Positions 47,400 through 60,712 of a DNA stretch of 64,000 nucleotides are shown one piece after another (positions within the stretch are counted from its first letter, which is position 1; each line of letters opens with the position of its first letter). Origin of the DNA: Eretmocerus hayati (Eukaryota; Arthropoda; Insecta; Hymenoptera; Aphelinidae); assembly GCA_029851415.1 (NCBI GenBank), contig CM056743.1, positions 93,470,501 to 93,534,500 on the forward strand, given 5' to 3'. Position numbers and translations under genes: made by a program. The notes beneath the pieces are model-generated. The model had not been told where the DNA came from. It saw only the letters and a list, made by a program, of their open reading frames with translations, and ran no database searches.

Positions 47400-48650
47400 A
47401 ACGACATGCGGTCTCTGGAATACCCTACAGGTACCATCTCACATGATTTAATTATCGAACTCTTCAAAGCAAGGGTCGAAAAATTGCCGCTGGGATTTTT
47501 TAGAATATTTTTTCGCCGGGAAAAAATGGCAAATGATGAACTGACCCTGAAAATCAAGGAATCTAGGTATCTTTTGCAACTTGCGGGATTCGAAAAACAC
47601 CACAAACACTATTCTATTTGGGTACTTTATCGAATGCCTCAAACCAAGTTTCATGAAATTGCCGCTGGAATGTTTTATGACCCTTATCCACGGGAAAACC
47701 CTTGAAAATCGTAGAACCACCCCCGAAATCGATGAAATCTAGGTGTTCTTTGGGACTTGCGGGGTTTTGAAAACAGTACATATACCTTCCCACGCAATCA
47801 GCTAATCGAATGCTTTAGAGCGGGTGTCATGAAATTGCCGCTGGAATGTTTTATGAACCTTTTTCACGGGAAAACACTCAAAAATCGTGGAACGAGCCCC
47901 AAAATCATGAAATCTAGGTGTCATCTGAGACTTGCGGGATTCGGGAAAACCTACAGGCACCATCTCACAGGATCAACTTACCGAATGCTTCAAAGCGGGT
48001 GTCACAAAATTGCCGCTGGGATGTTTCCGGGCCCTTGTTCGCCAAGAAACGATCGAAAATGAGATAACGACACTGAAAAGTATGGAATCTAGGTGTCTTT
48101 TAGAACCTGCGGAATTTGTAAGACACTACAGACACCATCCTATTCGGGTACTTCAATGAATGCTTCAAAGCAAGTTGCATAAAATTGCCGCTGGAATGTT
48201 TTATGATCCTTGTTCACGGGAAAACGCTCGAAAATCTTTAGAATGACCCCCGGATTCATGGAATGTAGGTGCCTTTTGAAACTTGCGGGGTTCTGAAAAC
48301 ATCATGAACACCATCTCACGCTATGAAGCTATCGCACGCTCCACAGCAGGGATTATAAAATTGCCACTCGAACGTTTTATGGTCAGTTTTCACCGGAAAA
48401 CAATCGATAAACGTAGAACGACCCCCAAAATCATGAAATCTAGGTGTCATTTGAGACTTGCGGGATTCGAGAAAAACTACAGATACCACAAGTGATCAAC
48501 CGATCGAATGCTCCGAAGCCGGTGTTATGAAATTGCCGCTGGGGTGTTTTCGGGCCCTTTTTCGCCGAGAAACGATCGAAAATGAGAAAACGACCCTAAA
48601 AATGATGGAATCTAGGTGCTTTCGGAACTTGCGGGATTCACTGTTGGATT
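47400..48650 (+). repeat. ~175-bp tandem repeats in left foldback arm
   Basis: AAATTGCCGCTGG recurs near 47480, 47657, 47832, 48007, 48187 and 48530, with a diverged copy at 48357. Each unit also has GAATCTAGGTG(T/C) and CTTGCGGGATTC. About seven copies. ORFs within are by-products. Confidence 0.85.
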
Positions 48651-49405
48651 CACTGGATCCAATTGCACTGTCGAACCATCGTCAAGAAAACCATAAATCT
48701 CGTTACCGTTCAACAGACCTTTTAAATCGCCTTAATGTGGCTCAAGATCGACGTTCTTGGGTTGAGTTGATTACTACATAAGTTCTATTAACTCCACCGA
48801 CACCAGCTACAGCACATAGGATATTGCCCATCAAAATTCTCGCTGGAATTTTGAGAAACTCTTTCGTCTTCGGACAATGTAACTTACACTCACATGCAGA
48901 TTATCTCAGAATTCGCATGGAATAGGGCTCAACAAAAATAATTTTGCATTATTGTGGTCCAAAAAAAAAATTTCCTGGACAATCGCTTACCATAACTCGG
49001 AACTCACAGTTCTCTGGCAAGGAAGTATCTTCAGCTGTACGCTCAAATCTGAGTTCCTTTTGTCAAGCAAGAGCTTTAAAATTTTTGGTGAAAAATGTAT
49101 AGGTAATGCCATTAAAGAGCTTCTTTCCCCCTCGGAATCAGTAGTGCCGTGGATATTGCGTTATAAATTTTGCGCGAGCGGATTCACCTCTTTTTATCGT
49201 GGTATTTCAATCTTCTCAACACGATAACTGTGGTTGTAGGATCCGGAGATGCGTCAAAAGCGGTTCATCATTTCGTGGTTCTAGCCACTCTTCATCGTTT
49301 ATTTCGATATTCGCCTTTTTCCACTACTTTACCTCTCGAATCCATGATGCATCATGGCTTCCTGGAATCACCGGGATCATCTTGAATGGCGCAAGATACC
49401 CCACA
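48651..49405. other. No gene seen between foldback arm and nested transposon
   Basis: Contains short ORFs (48952-49227, 49170-49408) without recognised domains. The ACA at 49403-49405 is the left target duplication of the transposon. Confidence 0.4.
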
Positions 49406-50170
49406 TAGTCTGGGCGCCCACCGAGGCTCCCGTGGCCAACTCAATTCCCCCGGAAAATCTTTACGTTATTTTATGTATTTCGATGCGCTGAATCGATTTT
49501 TCGAGGTCGCTTTCCCGAATTCCGAACACCTTTTTTGTTATTAACAATTTTGTGTGCAAAATTGCGGTTTTTTGCCGATATCTCGAGTTATATGCATTTC
49601 CCGGGAAAGCTTCATCGGATCAAAGTTGTAGATCGTGGACTTTCCCACAAAAAAGGTCCTCACAAGTTTCCTGGGAAATGAAAACTCCGCCCAGAAAGTG
49701 CGCGAAAAGCGCTCGGCGCGGTTAACATGCGTTTAAATGGGGCCGTCAACAGTGCGCTGTTGGATGCACCGCCGTTTCGACAGTTTTCATTTTCTGGCAA
49801 AGCGACCAGGCTCATGTTATAGAGGAAGAATTCTTCTTTGATATGGTATAGATTAGATATAAAAGGAATCGAATACCTTCGAACTTTTCACAGGACGAAA
49901 AAAAAATCGACCGTTGGCCTTGTAGACTTTCTAAAGCAAGTGCGCGTATACTGTGCGCGCGCGCGTGTGTGTGTGTGTGTGTGTGTGAGCGACAAGCTAA
50001 TCTCATTCTCTCGCATCTGAAACCGCTGTGTCGACTCTCAGCATGACTATATAGACTACACTCTGCATTTTCATCAATTAACAATTTTCATTTGTCATTA
50101 ACAATTCTAATAACGAGTTACTTGGCTTTTTGGCATCATCAATCGTCACACGCGTTTAAGTATATCAAAA
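49406..50170 (+). repeat. Left terminal inverted repeat of the 7.7-kb transposon
   Basis: Reverse complement of 56360-57121, with isolated mismatches, a (GT)n tract near 49960-49986 and a slightly diverged inner margin. The frames 49812-50084 (-) and 56515-56715 (+) are the same repeat sequence and not genes. Confidence 0.92.
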
Positions 50171-50993
50171 CCATCTTTGCTCTTTCCACCGAATACATTA
50201 TTTATGGTTGATCATCATGTTCATGAGAATCTAGAATTACTTTCATGGTTTCGGAAGTGAGCTTTTTCGATTAATAATCGTAACCTCGGTACGCAAAGAG
50301 GTTCTGATCTCAAGTTACTCGGTTTTCCAGCCGTTAAAGAGAAGTCGTAGATCATTTTTATAACAATCAATGTTCCCTCCTTGGGCCTTCTCAAAATATT
50401 TCAGTTCTGAATCGGTGTTCAAAAATCTTCTGCAATCTTCTCCATTCAGTCCCATTTTCTATAAGAAGTCTGCTGATATGATTGAGCAACAGCAATGCCA
50501 TGAGCTGTGACCCATCTTGGTCTTCCCTAGATTCACACGCGTACAATGACGACAATTTTTGAAATAACTAAAAATCCAACAAGTTCTCTCTTCCAGCATT
50601 TTTAGTGAAGCGAATGAGTAGCTCGACGAATCAATGGGATTTTTCCATTCATGAAATGTGTGTCGCCAAAGCAAGGCGTTTACGAGCCTGACGAGAATTT
50701 TTTTTGCTCGAGTTTATGAGCAGAATCGGTGCGTTTGCGGCGCTCTCGCGGGACAAGCCTCGTAGTTTATGATCTCAAAAAACTCTTTCTACAGGCCACT
50801 GTTCTCGAACATTTCCCTTTCGATCAACCAATGAGAGCATGATATTGTTAGAAAATATGTTCTTGATCCCTCCACCCTCAACAGCTCTTGCCTTCGGAGA
50901 GCAGAAAGCCACGTAATATGCGGCAGTCTTGTACAAAATTTCGTCGGAGCACCTACGACAAAATCGCGATTCTTGAGTGAACCAGCTCTCATC

Positions 50994-53900
50994 ATGTTCG
51001 AATCTACTTGTATTTTCTGCGAAAGAGGTAAAAAATTAACGAAAACGGTATCTGGTTGCGCCAAAGTACGATGGGCTGCAAATATCCGTAGAGATTCGAT
51101 CCTAGAGAAGCTTAAACTGTTGAAATCAGATGAACTTTTTTCATATCACTTGTCGAGTGATTGTTACAAGCAATACACTCATGCAAGTAAAGTGCTTCAA
51201 GTGCAGCATAAACAAAAAACTCCAGTGTGTCCAGTTGTTGAGGATAGTAATTCAACGAATCAAAACTCGAAGAGAGCTTGCGCTACTGAAAAAGTAACGC
51301 GCTCGAAAGTTAGTGTACCTAGTGTGGTTGAAAATAGAAAAAAGTGTGTGTTTTGTGGGTCACCATATCATTCCAAAGATCGAAAACTCTTTCGTATCAG
51401 TGAACAAAAACGGGCCCAACGTTTTTTTGATTTGACCAGGCGAAGACAAGATAATGTTTTTGTTCGGACTTCACATGTGCTGGATGTGCCAGGTGTGTTT
51501 GCAGCTGATATATATTACCACAAATACTGCATGCGTGATTATGAGTACCAAAGTGAGACTCATGAAAGTGTTGCAAATGATGCAGCGAACGCACAGATTG
51601 ATATAGCTATGGATACTAATGATGTGAGAAGCCCTGCTCTCACGTCTACAGAAGCGATCGCTTTTATTGTCAACGGTATTGTATCAATGCTGGATAAGGG
51701 TAAAGTATTCACATTATCCGGAATTCGAGATCAGGTGAATCAACTTCTTTCGTCTGGAAAAGTCGTGCGAAACAGGGACATAAAGCAATATTTAATCAAT
51801 ACATTCGGGGAGAGTATTGAGTATTCTACTCCTTCGAATAAGAATAAAAGTGCTCTCTTCTATAGCTCTGAAGTTTCACTTGACAAGGTGGTAGAGCGTC
51901 TACATCCAAAAAATATATTGAAGGAAAGTGGAATTCTAGTCAGAGAATTGATGCGAGAAGTTGATTTTGGTCTGGAAGACCGATTTAACGACGTTGCGGA
52001 TCTTCAACATTCCTACGAGAACACCTCAATCCCAGATGGGATGGTTGCTTTTTTCAGTGGAATGTTCAATATACCTGAGAATAAGCTATGTGATGATGAG
52101 ATTGTACCTCACGGAACTAGTCAAGAAGCGCTTGATCGCAAAAAGTTGAAAATCAAATCATTATTTCAAACAATGTTTTTCATTCTGAAGAATGGTCGGG
52201 AGAAAACTCCTTTACAAGTCATGAATGGAATCGCTTTGCATGCTACGTGCAAAAGTAAGACCCTTATCGATAGTCTAAACCACTTAGGATTGAGTATATC
52301 TTATGACGAAATTTTAAGGATTAGGAATGGTTTGGCTCTTTACACACTTGAATTGAATGCACGAGGCATCCCATTACCTAACCACTTGAAAAGATTTATA
52401 TTCACTGTACTAGCTTTCGATAATTTCGATTGGAATGAATGGATCACATCGGGAATGTATTCAACACACGATACAGTCTCAGTGGGATTCCAAGAACGCT
52501 CAAATGACATTCAACGCAAACCACGTATTTCCGAAACTTCAGTGAACCAGCGATCGAGATCATTCGATGTGAACCTATCTTGCCAGGAGTTGAAAACGTT
52601 CCATAAGCCTCCTGGGAAAATAACTCTCCCACCTGATTTCCAGATAGATGTTCTTATTACTCCAGAAATGTTTGATCAGCTGAATAGTGATGATTTCACT
52701 TGGAATCTAAGTCGTATGTCGGTCGATGATGGTGCACTTGTCGTAAGCCAACGTGATGGGGAAAATTCCGAATCTGAGCGACTTCAGACGGTGCCATCTT
52801 GGTCGGCATACTTCTCTGTGGTTTACGATGATAATCAGAAACTTCAAACAACCGCGTTTCTGCCAATATTGCCACATCCGGTTACTGAATATTCAACAGT
52901 GTACACAGCTATGTGTAATTTCGTGGACATCTTGCATCAATTGGATCAACAGCATTTACCCATTACTTGCGATGAAGGTGTTTATCGTATCGCTCGTCAC
53001 ATTCAGTTACAAATGCCAGAAAAGTTCGGCAGATTGATCTTCATCCTTGGAAGCTTGCACATGGCAAAAGTGTTGCAATCTTGCATTGGGAAATACCTTT
53101 CTGAGAGTGGAGCAAATCACATCTTAGTAGAGACTGAATCGTTTGGAGTGAACGCAGTAGAACATGTTTTGGGCGGATCGGACTATGCACGGGCAATGAA
53201 AGGTTTTGATTTGCTTGCAGAAGCTTTAACGCGACTTCAAATAGAAGCTTTTTTCAAGGATAATGATCCAAGTAAATATGAAGATGAGCTCTCTACAATC
53301 CAAGCTCTTCAAGATGCATTCACTGAGGGAAATACGTCTGAATGTAAGTCCTTACATGAAATTTTCGTCAATAATGCTGGTGGCTTGTTGCAAGATTTCC
53401 AGAAATTTATTTCAATCCGACGAGAGCAGTCACCAGCATTCAAGTACTGGGATAACTTCTTGAGGCTGCATAGGTTGCTAAAAAACTTGACTCGCGCTGA
53501 TCGCTCGGCTAATTGGGACTTGTATGCTCACTGTGTTAAACTATGTCTTCCAATCTTCCTCATTTTCGATCGAACGAACTATTCACGTTGGTTGCCTCTT
53601 TATTATCATGATATATCGACGTTGCAACAGTATGCACCAGAAGTGTATAAGGAGTTCAAATCGGGCAAATTTGTCAATAAAAGAAATAACACCCCCTTCA
53701 CATCTGTTGGCTATGACCATGGATTGGAATCTTCTCACATTCTGGCTCTAAAAGGCAAAGCAGGTGCTATTGGTTGCACAAGAAACAAAAATTATATGAC
53801 ATCTTGGAATTTGATTTTCCATGAAATTCAAGCTATTAACAACTATTATCGGACCATCACAAATACAAAAACTGAAAATGATGAGCTTCGAGTCCATCAT

Positions 53901-55837
53901 GAGTCCAGTCCAACAGTCTCACAGCGCACAGAAAGAGAGGTCATGAACATCATAGTGTATATCAACTCCCATAACAGCAATCCATTCAAAGAGGGCACCC
54001 ATCCCCTCATCAACATCGCTACTAAAGAGTTAGCCACCACCAAAGCGACAGAACAACTTTTGAATATTTTCAACAACGCCTGTGAATATTGGGAAGATTT
54101 TTGCCACAAGAGATTCATTGACAAATCTATGAGCATCTCTGATCCGATATCCAGGTTCGGTCTTCCAAATCTAACATCTCTTGCCAAAGGAAATTCAAGA
54201 CCTCAATCTAAATCGAAGAATGAGAAAGAAATTAAGGCAGCACACAAGATCCTGGAGATTGCCAAAGAGAGGAACTATGATCTTCGCAGACTATTTTCAT
54301 TCAAATTAACCCACGAAGACTTACTGTTCGACCGAGATGGGTCAATGAAGAAATATAAATCCAAGAGTGATCTTATCAAAGTATTAGAGAAAAATTTCAA
54401 AGTAGAGAATTTTCAAGAATGTCCGAATTTGGACGGATTCTCTCTCATGGTCGATGTAATGTTACAATGCCGACAGTTGAAATTGAAAGAGATGAGAACA
54501 TTCAAAGATTTTTCTGAGGCTTTTTGTAAGAGGATCTCTCATTTTTCCAATAGAGGAGTGACAAGGATTGATCTCATATTTGATTCATACAACGAAAAGT
54601 CCTTGAAAACAGGAGAAAGATTAGATCGATATCAAAAAGGAGCTATAGATATTCAAATAATCGATGAGTTGGTACCGTGTCCAAAACAAGGTGACCTTTT
54701 CTGGGGGTCAAGCGGCAATAAAATGAAGTTACAAGCCTTTCTTCGCAACTACTGCTTGGCAAAAGCTGAAGAAATTTGGCCAGGAGTACAGGTAATATGC
54801 AGTGCCACGATGGATTTGCCCAGTGAATCTTTGAACGATTCTGATCTGAAGATTCTACAGAATAATCGTATCGAAGAGGCTGATTCAAGACTGATCTTGC
54901 ATGTGTTTCATGCATGTTCGTTGGGTGTTGAAAAAATTCTGGTCAAATCGTCCGACACTGACATTGTAGTTTTACTACTACATTATTGGTCTACATTCGA
55001 AGAGCAGGGTTTGAAGGTGATTGTTTCTATCGATTCAATTCGGTCTAATGAAAATGTGCCATCTCACGATCATATTATATTTTAGGAGATTTGGATGACA
55101 ATTGGAGCTGGTGCAAAGAAAAGGTATCTGGCACTTCATGATTTAGCCATAAAATGTGGCCGTAAACTTTGTTCAGTACTTGTGCCCTTACACCACTTGA
55201 CCGGTGCAGACTACACCAGCAAAGTTGGAACTAAACGTGGAGCTCTGGAAGCTAGTCCTGACGCTCATTTGGCAACGTTTGCCCAAGGTATGCCTCACTT
55301 ATTCTAAGCAGTCAGCTTAAGGGCCATGAATTGAGTTGAGATGGAACCGTATTTTACATTGTAATACTCTCTTGAACTTCCATAGGATTATTAGAATCAG
55401 AGGTTGCAAGTTCTCTTCAGCACGCAGAGGAATATCTGGTCCGAGTTCTCAAGAAAAATAGCCCTTGCTCAACTTTCGATGAGCTTCGTTATCATCTTTA
55501 TCACTTTGGAAATGTGGTCTCTATTCAAGATCTTCCACCAACGAGTGAATCCATAAGATACCATATATTGAGAGCATTTTTTGTTACCTATGAACAGATT
55601 AATATACTTCGAGAGAACCATATTTGTCTGAACCCACTCGAATTTGGTTATGCAGGGGACGATGGTGAATTCTACCCAAGAAAAGTCAAGTCGTTATTTC
55701 CTCCAGTTCATGAACTCACTCCAAATTGCACTTGCTTAAAATGTTCGACTAAACTTTGTACTTGTAGATCGTTAGGATTACCTTGCATATCTTTCTGCTC
55801 ATGTAAATCACTAGATTCTTGTAAGAACATTTTGTGA
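50994..55837 (+). CDS. Transposase-like protein with FEN1/XPG-like PIN nuclease, ~1,558 aa, three exons
   Basis: Exons are 50994-55016, 55086-55287 and 55386-55837. Intron 1 (55017-55085, 69 nt, phase 0) removes the in-frame TAG. Intron 2 (55288-55385, 98 nt, phase 1) starts GTATGC and ends CCATAG. I chose ATG 50994 because it is the first in frame and precedes the CIFC zinc pair. Domains: zinc-finger-like CIFC (6-9) and CVFC (118-121); a transposase-like middle with candidate acidic residues D476/D479 (FDNFDWNEW), D660 (CDEGVYRI), then GSLHMAK, and E743; a FEN1/XPG-like PIN region with D1197 (LIFDSYNEKSLK), E1294/E1295/D1297 (EEADSRLIL), D1321/D1323 (SSDTDIVVL) and D1383 (LTGADYTSKVG); PPTSESIRYH (1459 on); and a Cys-rich tail (1523-1558). 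No disabling mutation seen. It probably cuts DNA to move the element. Confidence 0.8.
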
Positions 55838-56359
55838 TGCATTTTGGAACATTATGTGGAGAAAATACCAACCACCTAGGTGAGATTCACAATCTATTTT
55901 TTTAATTACCTTGACTCGTCCACAATTCATTGCACTTTTCATAGATGCGTAGCCAAATTTTTTTTGACGTGAGACGAAATACAGTCACGAATTCATTGAA
56001 CTCCAACGTTCTGTCAATCAGACAAACGAAAATACCCGTATAATCGTAGCCGACGCTATGGGTGTAGATGAATTGCAGTTGCGCTTTCAGTCTGTTCGGC
56101 TTCTTGATTAAACTACGCTAAAAGTTGGATACTTTTACCAAAATCATGCGCAGAGTTGCATTGTCTTACATGTCCGAAAATATATTAGTTATCAAGATCA
56201 ACCGGGTAACAAAAGCATAACGACCATGTATCTTTTCGAATATCCCGCCCGCGCCATCCAAATTATGGCATCTTCTACACATTTTTGCATATAACTTCAA
56301 TTTTCCACGGAAAATTTGGTGGGATTTCAGCAGGACAAATCACTTAATTTGTGAATACG

Positions 56360-57121
56360 GTTTTGATATCCTTGAACGCGTGTGACGATTGATGATGCCA
56401 AAAAGCCAAGTAACTCGTTATTAGAATTGTTAATGACAAATGAAAATTGTTAATTGATGAAAATGCAGAGTGTAGTCTATATAGTCATGCTGAGAGTCGA
56501 CACAGCGGTTTCAGATGCGAGAGAATGAGATTAGCTTGTCGCTCACACACACACACACACACGCGCGCGCGCACAGTATACGCGCACTTGCTTTAGAAAG
56601 TCTACAAGGCCAACGGTCGATTTTTTTTTCGTCCTGTGAAAAGTTCGAAGGTATTCGATTCCTTTTATATCTAATCTATACCATATCAAAGAAGAATTCT
56701 TCCTCTATAACATGAGCCTGGTCGCTTTGCCAGAAAATGAAAACTGTCGAAACGGCGGTGCATCCAACAGCGCACTGTTGACGGCCCCATTTAAACGCAT
56801 GTTAACCGCGCCGAGCGCTTTTCGCGCACTTTCTGGGCGGAGTTTTCATTTCCCAGGAAACTTGTGAGGACCTTTTTTGTGGAAAAGTCCACGATCTACA
56901 ACTTTGATCCGATGAAGCTTTCCCGGGAAATGCATATAACTCGAGATATCGGCAAAAAACCGCAATTTTGCACACAAAATTGTTAATAACAAAAAAGGTG
57001 TTCGGAATTCGGGAAAGCGACCTCGAAAAATCGATTCAGCGCATCGAAATACATAAAATAACGTAAAGATTTTCCGGGGGAATTGAGTTGGCCACGGGAG
57101 CCTCGGTGGGCGCCCAGACTA
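56360..57121 (-). repeat. Right terminal inverted repeat of the 7.7-kb transposon
   Basis: Reverse complement of the left repeat. The outer end reads CCCAGACTA, followed by ACA target duplication at 57122-57124. Confidence 0.92.
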
Positions 57122-57384
57122 ACACACCAGTCATAGCGCAATATCCTCAAAATATATTATTGAAAGGGGGAAAAAAGCCTTTGATGGCATTTTCTAATTA
57201 TTTCCAACGAAACTTCAGAGTTCTTGCTCCACCTGAAAGACTCAACTTTGAGCGCGCAGCAAGATTCTTTTCCATACCTCTTTACCAGAAGGCAGTATAT
57301 CCCGACTAATGCTAAGCGGTTCCTGAAAAAAACGTTTCTTCGACCCACACTATCATGGATCGTGAGATCATCGGAACATATGAG

Positions 57385-58595
57385 AGTTTCCATGGAACTT
57401 TTAACTATTGACCCTCTGAAATAAAAAAAAAATTTCCTCATCGCACACGTTTGAAATGGATTTCATGTGATACTTAGACCTCGAAAACATGTGAAAAAAG
57501 TGGTGCCACTCTCTTCCAAGCCGAGGTATCTGGTTCAGAACGACATGTACGGAATTACACACTTGAAACATTCGTGAATCAACTTCAATCGAATAGATTC
57601 GATTCAAAACATTGTCTAGACGATCGATACGGATTATATTTTGCCTGACTTGACTTTAAGATGAATTTCATCCTCGATTTCTCCGAAATTCGAGGTAAAT
57701 TTCCAGAATCGAGTCAAGAGCTATGAGTCTCATTTCAATTTCTAGAATACACTGTGGACTTATTTTGTTCATATTTTAGCCGTATACTGTGTAAAAATCA
57801 AGAAAATCGCGATAACATCACATTTGAAGGCTTATTCAGCTTACCATCCGGATTCAAATATTTCTCCTCAGCTTCTCACAGAAATACCGATCGACAATTG
57901 CAACTCAGAACAGTGCGGTTATATCCCTTCTGTGATGAAGAAAAAAGAGCACAACATTCCAATCCTGTGCTTTACGTTTCCTGAGTATGCCATCAAAAAA
58001 TGACCGTTTCGAGAGCCAGTGGCGCAATAACATTATGAGCTTTGAAGCTTTATAAAATTTTTCCGGATCAACGCACACTCACGAACCAAACGGGATTCGA
58101 TTTGTCTTCTTTTTAACTTCGGAAACTCATTGCTTAATTCCCCATTTTGCACAAGGTATTCCATTAATTTCGTAAACAATAGCAAGAGAAAGTTTTCCCA
58201 CAATACTCGGTTACATCGATGAATGAGAGCTAATATCATAGCCAAATCAGCGCACACCTCTGAATCAAAGCTTTTCTCAAAATATGAGATTAGTAGATGG
58301 ATATATCATACCACCGAAGTAGTTGAGGCATAGGTGTTTTAGTTACAGCCTTATCAATTCAAAAAATCGCGTTGGTACGTTTGTAAACTACCCAAAAATC
58401 ATCTTTCGCGGTCTGCTATTGACAAATCAGGATGCGTTCCAACAAGAAAGAATGTAGCTCATATTGAACGATTCCAAATACCATAAAATGCCACTCCTGC
58501 GCACTACGAATAGTTCAAAATACTCCTGGAACACTGCAGTAACACAAAAGTTAAAAGTTCCGTGGAAACTCTCATATGACACTAAAGGTGAACGA
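57385..58595 (+). repeat. Dispersed repeat, partner of 36225-37445
   Basis: About 1.2 kb in opposite orientation to the copy at 36225-37445. No coding sequence is kept. It lies between the nested transposon and the right foldback arm. Confidence 0.75.
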
Positions 58596-58797
58596 CACTC
58601 CAGAAAATGCACACGAATACTTGAAGGAATCAACTCTCCACACTATAGGAAATCTGAAGAGAGAACTGGAGCTTTTCTACCAACTAGAATTCACAGGACA
58701 TTTCTATGGTACACGTGTCATGGAGGATATTTGTACATTGAACTATTGATCTTACATAAGTCTTATCTTACATAATGATTCTATTCGATCTGACATG

Positions 58798-59800
58798 ATG
58801 ATTCTACGATTTTCGAGTGTTTACCGGTGGATACTGACCATAAAACATTCCAGCGGGAAATTTTAGAATACCTGCTGGAAAGCATGCGATACTTTCATCG
58901 CGTAAGATGGTGTTCGTAGTGTTTTCAGAACCCCGCAAGTCTCAAACGACACTTAGATTCCATCGATTTCGGAGGTCGTTCCACGATTTTCGAGTGTTTT
59001 TCGGTGAAAAACGGTCATGAAACATTCCAGCGGCAATTTTATGAATCGTGCTTTATAGCACTCGATGAGTTATCCACGTAGAATGGTGTTTGGAGAATTT
59101 TCCGAGTCCCTCAAGTTTCAAAAGACACCTAGATTCCATGATTTTCAGGGTCGTTTTTTCATTTTCGATCGTTCCTCGGCGAAAAAGGGCCCGAAAACAC
59201 ACCAGCGGCAATTTCATGACACCCGCTTTGAAGCATTCGATTAGTTGATCTTGTGAGATGGCGCCTGTAGATTCTTCCGAATCCCGCAAGTCTCAAATGA
59301 CACCTAGATTTCATGATTCTGGGGGTCGTTCTACGATTCCCGAGTGTTCTCCTGTGAAAGAGGGTCATAAAACATCCCAGCGGCAATTTCATGACACCCG
59401 CTCTAAAGCATTCGATTAGCTGATTGCGTGGGATGGTATTTGTACTATTTTCAGAACCCCGCGAGTCCCAAAGAACACCTAGATTTCATCGATTTCGGGG
59501 GTGGTTCCACGATTTTCGAGGGTTTTCCCGTGAAAAATGGTCATGAAACATTCCAGCGGCAATTTCATGAAACTTGGTTAGAGGCATTCGATAAGTTACC
59601 CAAATAGAATAGTGTCTGTAGTGTTTTTCAAATCCCGCAAGTTGCAAAAGATACCTAGATTCCCTGATTTTCAGGGTCAGTTCATCATTTGCCATTTTTT
59701 CCGGCGAAAAAATATTCTAAAAAATCCCAGCGGCAATTTTTTTAATTCTGCTTTGAGGAGTTCGATAATTACATCATGTGAGATGGTACGTGTAGGGTTT
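58798..59800 (-). repeat. ~175-bp tandem repeats in right foldback arm
   Basis: CCAGCGGCAATTT recurs near 59029, 59206, 59379, 59555 and 59730, with a diverged copy near 58850. The units match those at 47400-48440 in reverse. Confidence 0.85.
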
Positions 59801-60712
59801 CTCAGAGACCGCAAGTCGTTTAACACTCCCAAATTGATCAATTCTCCCTCAAAGGGGCCCGGAAAGCGTGTATATCAACATAGGTTCGAGTTTCACAATT
59901 TCTGGGCACATTCGACCCATCACAAACGATTAAATGGTCCAGGAAAGTGTTGAAGGGTTGTGTACACAATCCAAGGACCATATAGGTCATTTTGGACGAT
60001 GTCAATCTGTTAAATACAGCCCAGGTGCCTAAGGAATCAGCGTATCCCCGTCCCGAGTTCAGTGCAACTTTAGTGCCTTCTCCACACTCCAGGACGGTTT
60101 CAATCAAAATTGTTGCAGTGCCACGTGGTGGAGGGTTGGAAAACGAGGAGAATATTTTTCGGATCAAGTCAATCGGTCAAAAATTCGCGTGGATGCACTT
60201 CATGGCGCAAAATCGATGTTTCGCCCCACTGTGTGGCGCCGCGGAGCAGTGGAATTTGAAGCATTTCACGCAACTTTGGTCGCGGTTTTGATCGCTTCAG
60301 AATCGCCCTATCAGTATGGCGATGCTTTTCCGATGGATTTTTCCCCGATAATCTATCCGAATATCAAAGTGCCATACGGTAGAAAGTGATTTCAAATTCT
60401 TGAAAAATTTGACATCTTTGATCGAGTATGGCAGGCACTAGGAATCGCCAAATTAGTATGCCAACGGGTCAGCGATGACTTTTTTTCGACTGAACTGACG
60501 GTATATTGTTGAATTTTTGAGTAGGAAATGATTCTGAAATATCGAATTATCGGACATTTTCAATAAGATATTGTGAGATAACGGCCCCGGTCACCTGTCT
60601 GTCACTGCACAGTCTTCTTCCCCTCACCACCAATGACCAATCTACCTATAACAGATCGACGCAGAAATAACTACCAAGAAATGTCAGCTGGCTGACAGTC
60701 TAATATAGCCGG

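Larger units (their letters stand above)
49406..57121 (+). mobile_element. Intact 7.7-kb TIR transposon encoding a PIN-nuclease transposase-like protein
   Basis: It is bounded by near-identical ~765-base terminal inverted repeats beginning TAGTCTGGGCGCCCACC. ACA flanks both ends (49403-49405 and 57122-57124), fitting a 3-bp target duplication. One three-exon gene (50994-55837) fills most of the interior; 55838-56359 and 50171-50993 are non-coding. I noticed only isolated TIR mismatches apart from the dinucleotide tract and the inner margin, so the insertion is probably recent. Three-base duplication plus an XPG-like nuclease recalls the Academ superfamily (I recall a lineage described as carrying an XPG nuclease). 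That assignment is from memory and tentative. Confidence 0.85.
46488..60712. mobile_element. Large Foldback-like element hosting a nested transposon
   Basis: 46488-48440 and 58798-60712 are long reverse complements; the shared outer end includes GTCAGCCAGCTGACATTTC. The inner parts of both arms consist of ~175-bp tandem repeats, an architecture known from Foldback and Galileo elements of Drosophila. The middle is occupied by a 7.7-kb transposon (49406-57121) and by a dispersed repeat (57385-58595). No transposase of its own was recognised. Confidence 0.7.

Noticed and set aside
47188..48781. Plus-strand ORFs with recurring peptides such as KLPLGCF
   Set aside because: Product of the ~175-bp tandem repeats in the foldback arms, with mirrored versions at 59053-60167.
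49812..50084. 90-codon ORF in the transposon end
   Set aside because: It lies wholly in the terminal inverted repeat, crosses a dinucleotide microsatellite and is mirrored at 56515.
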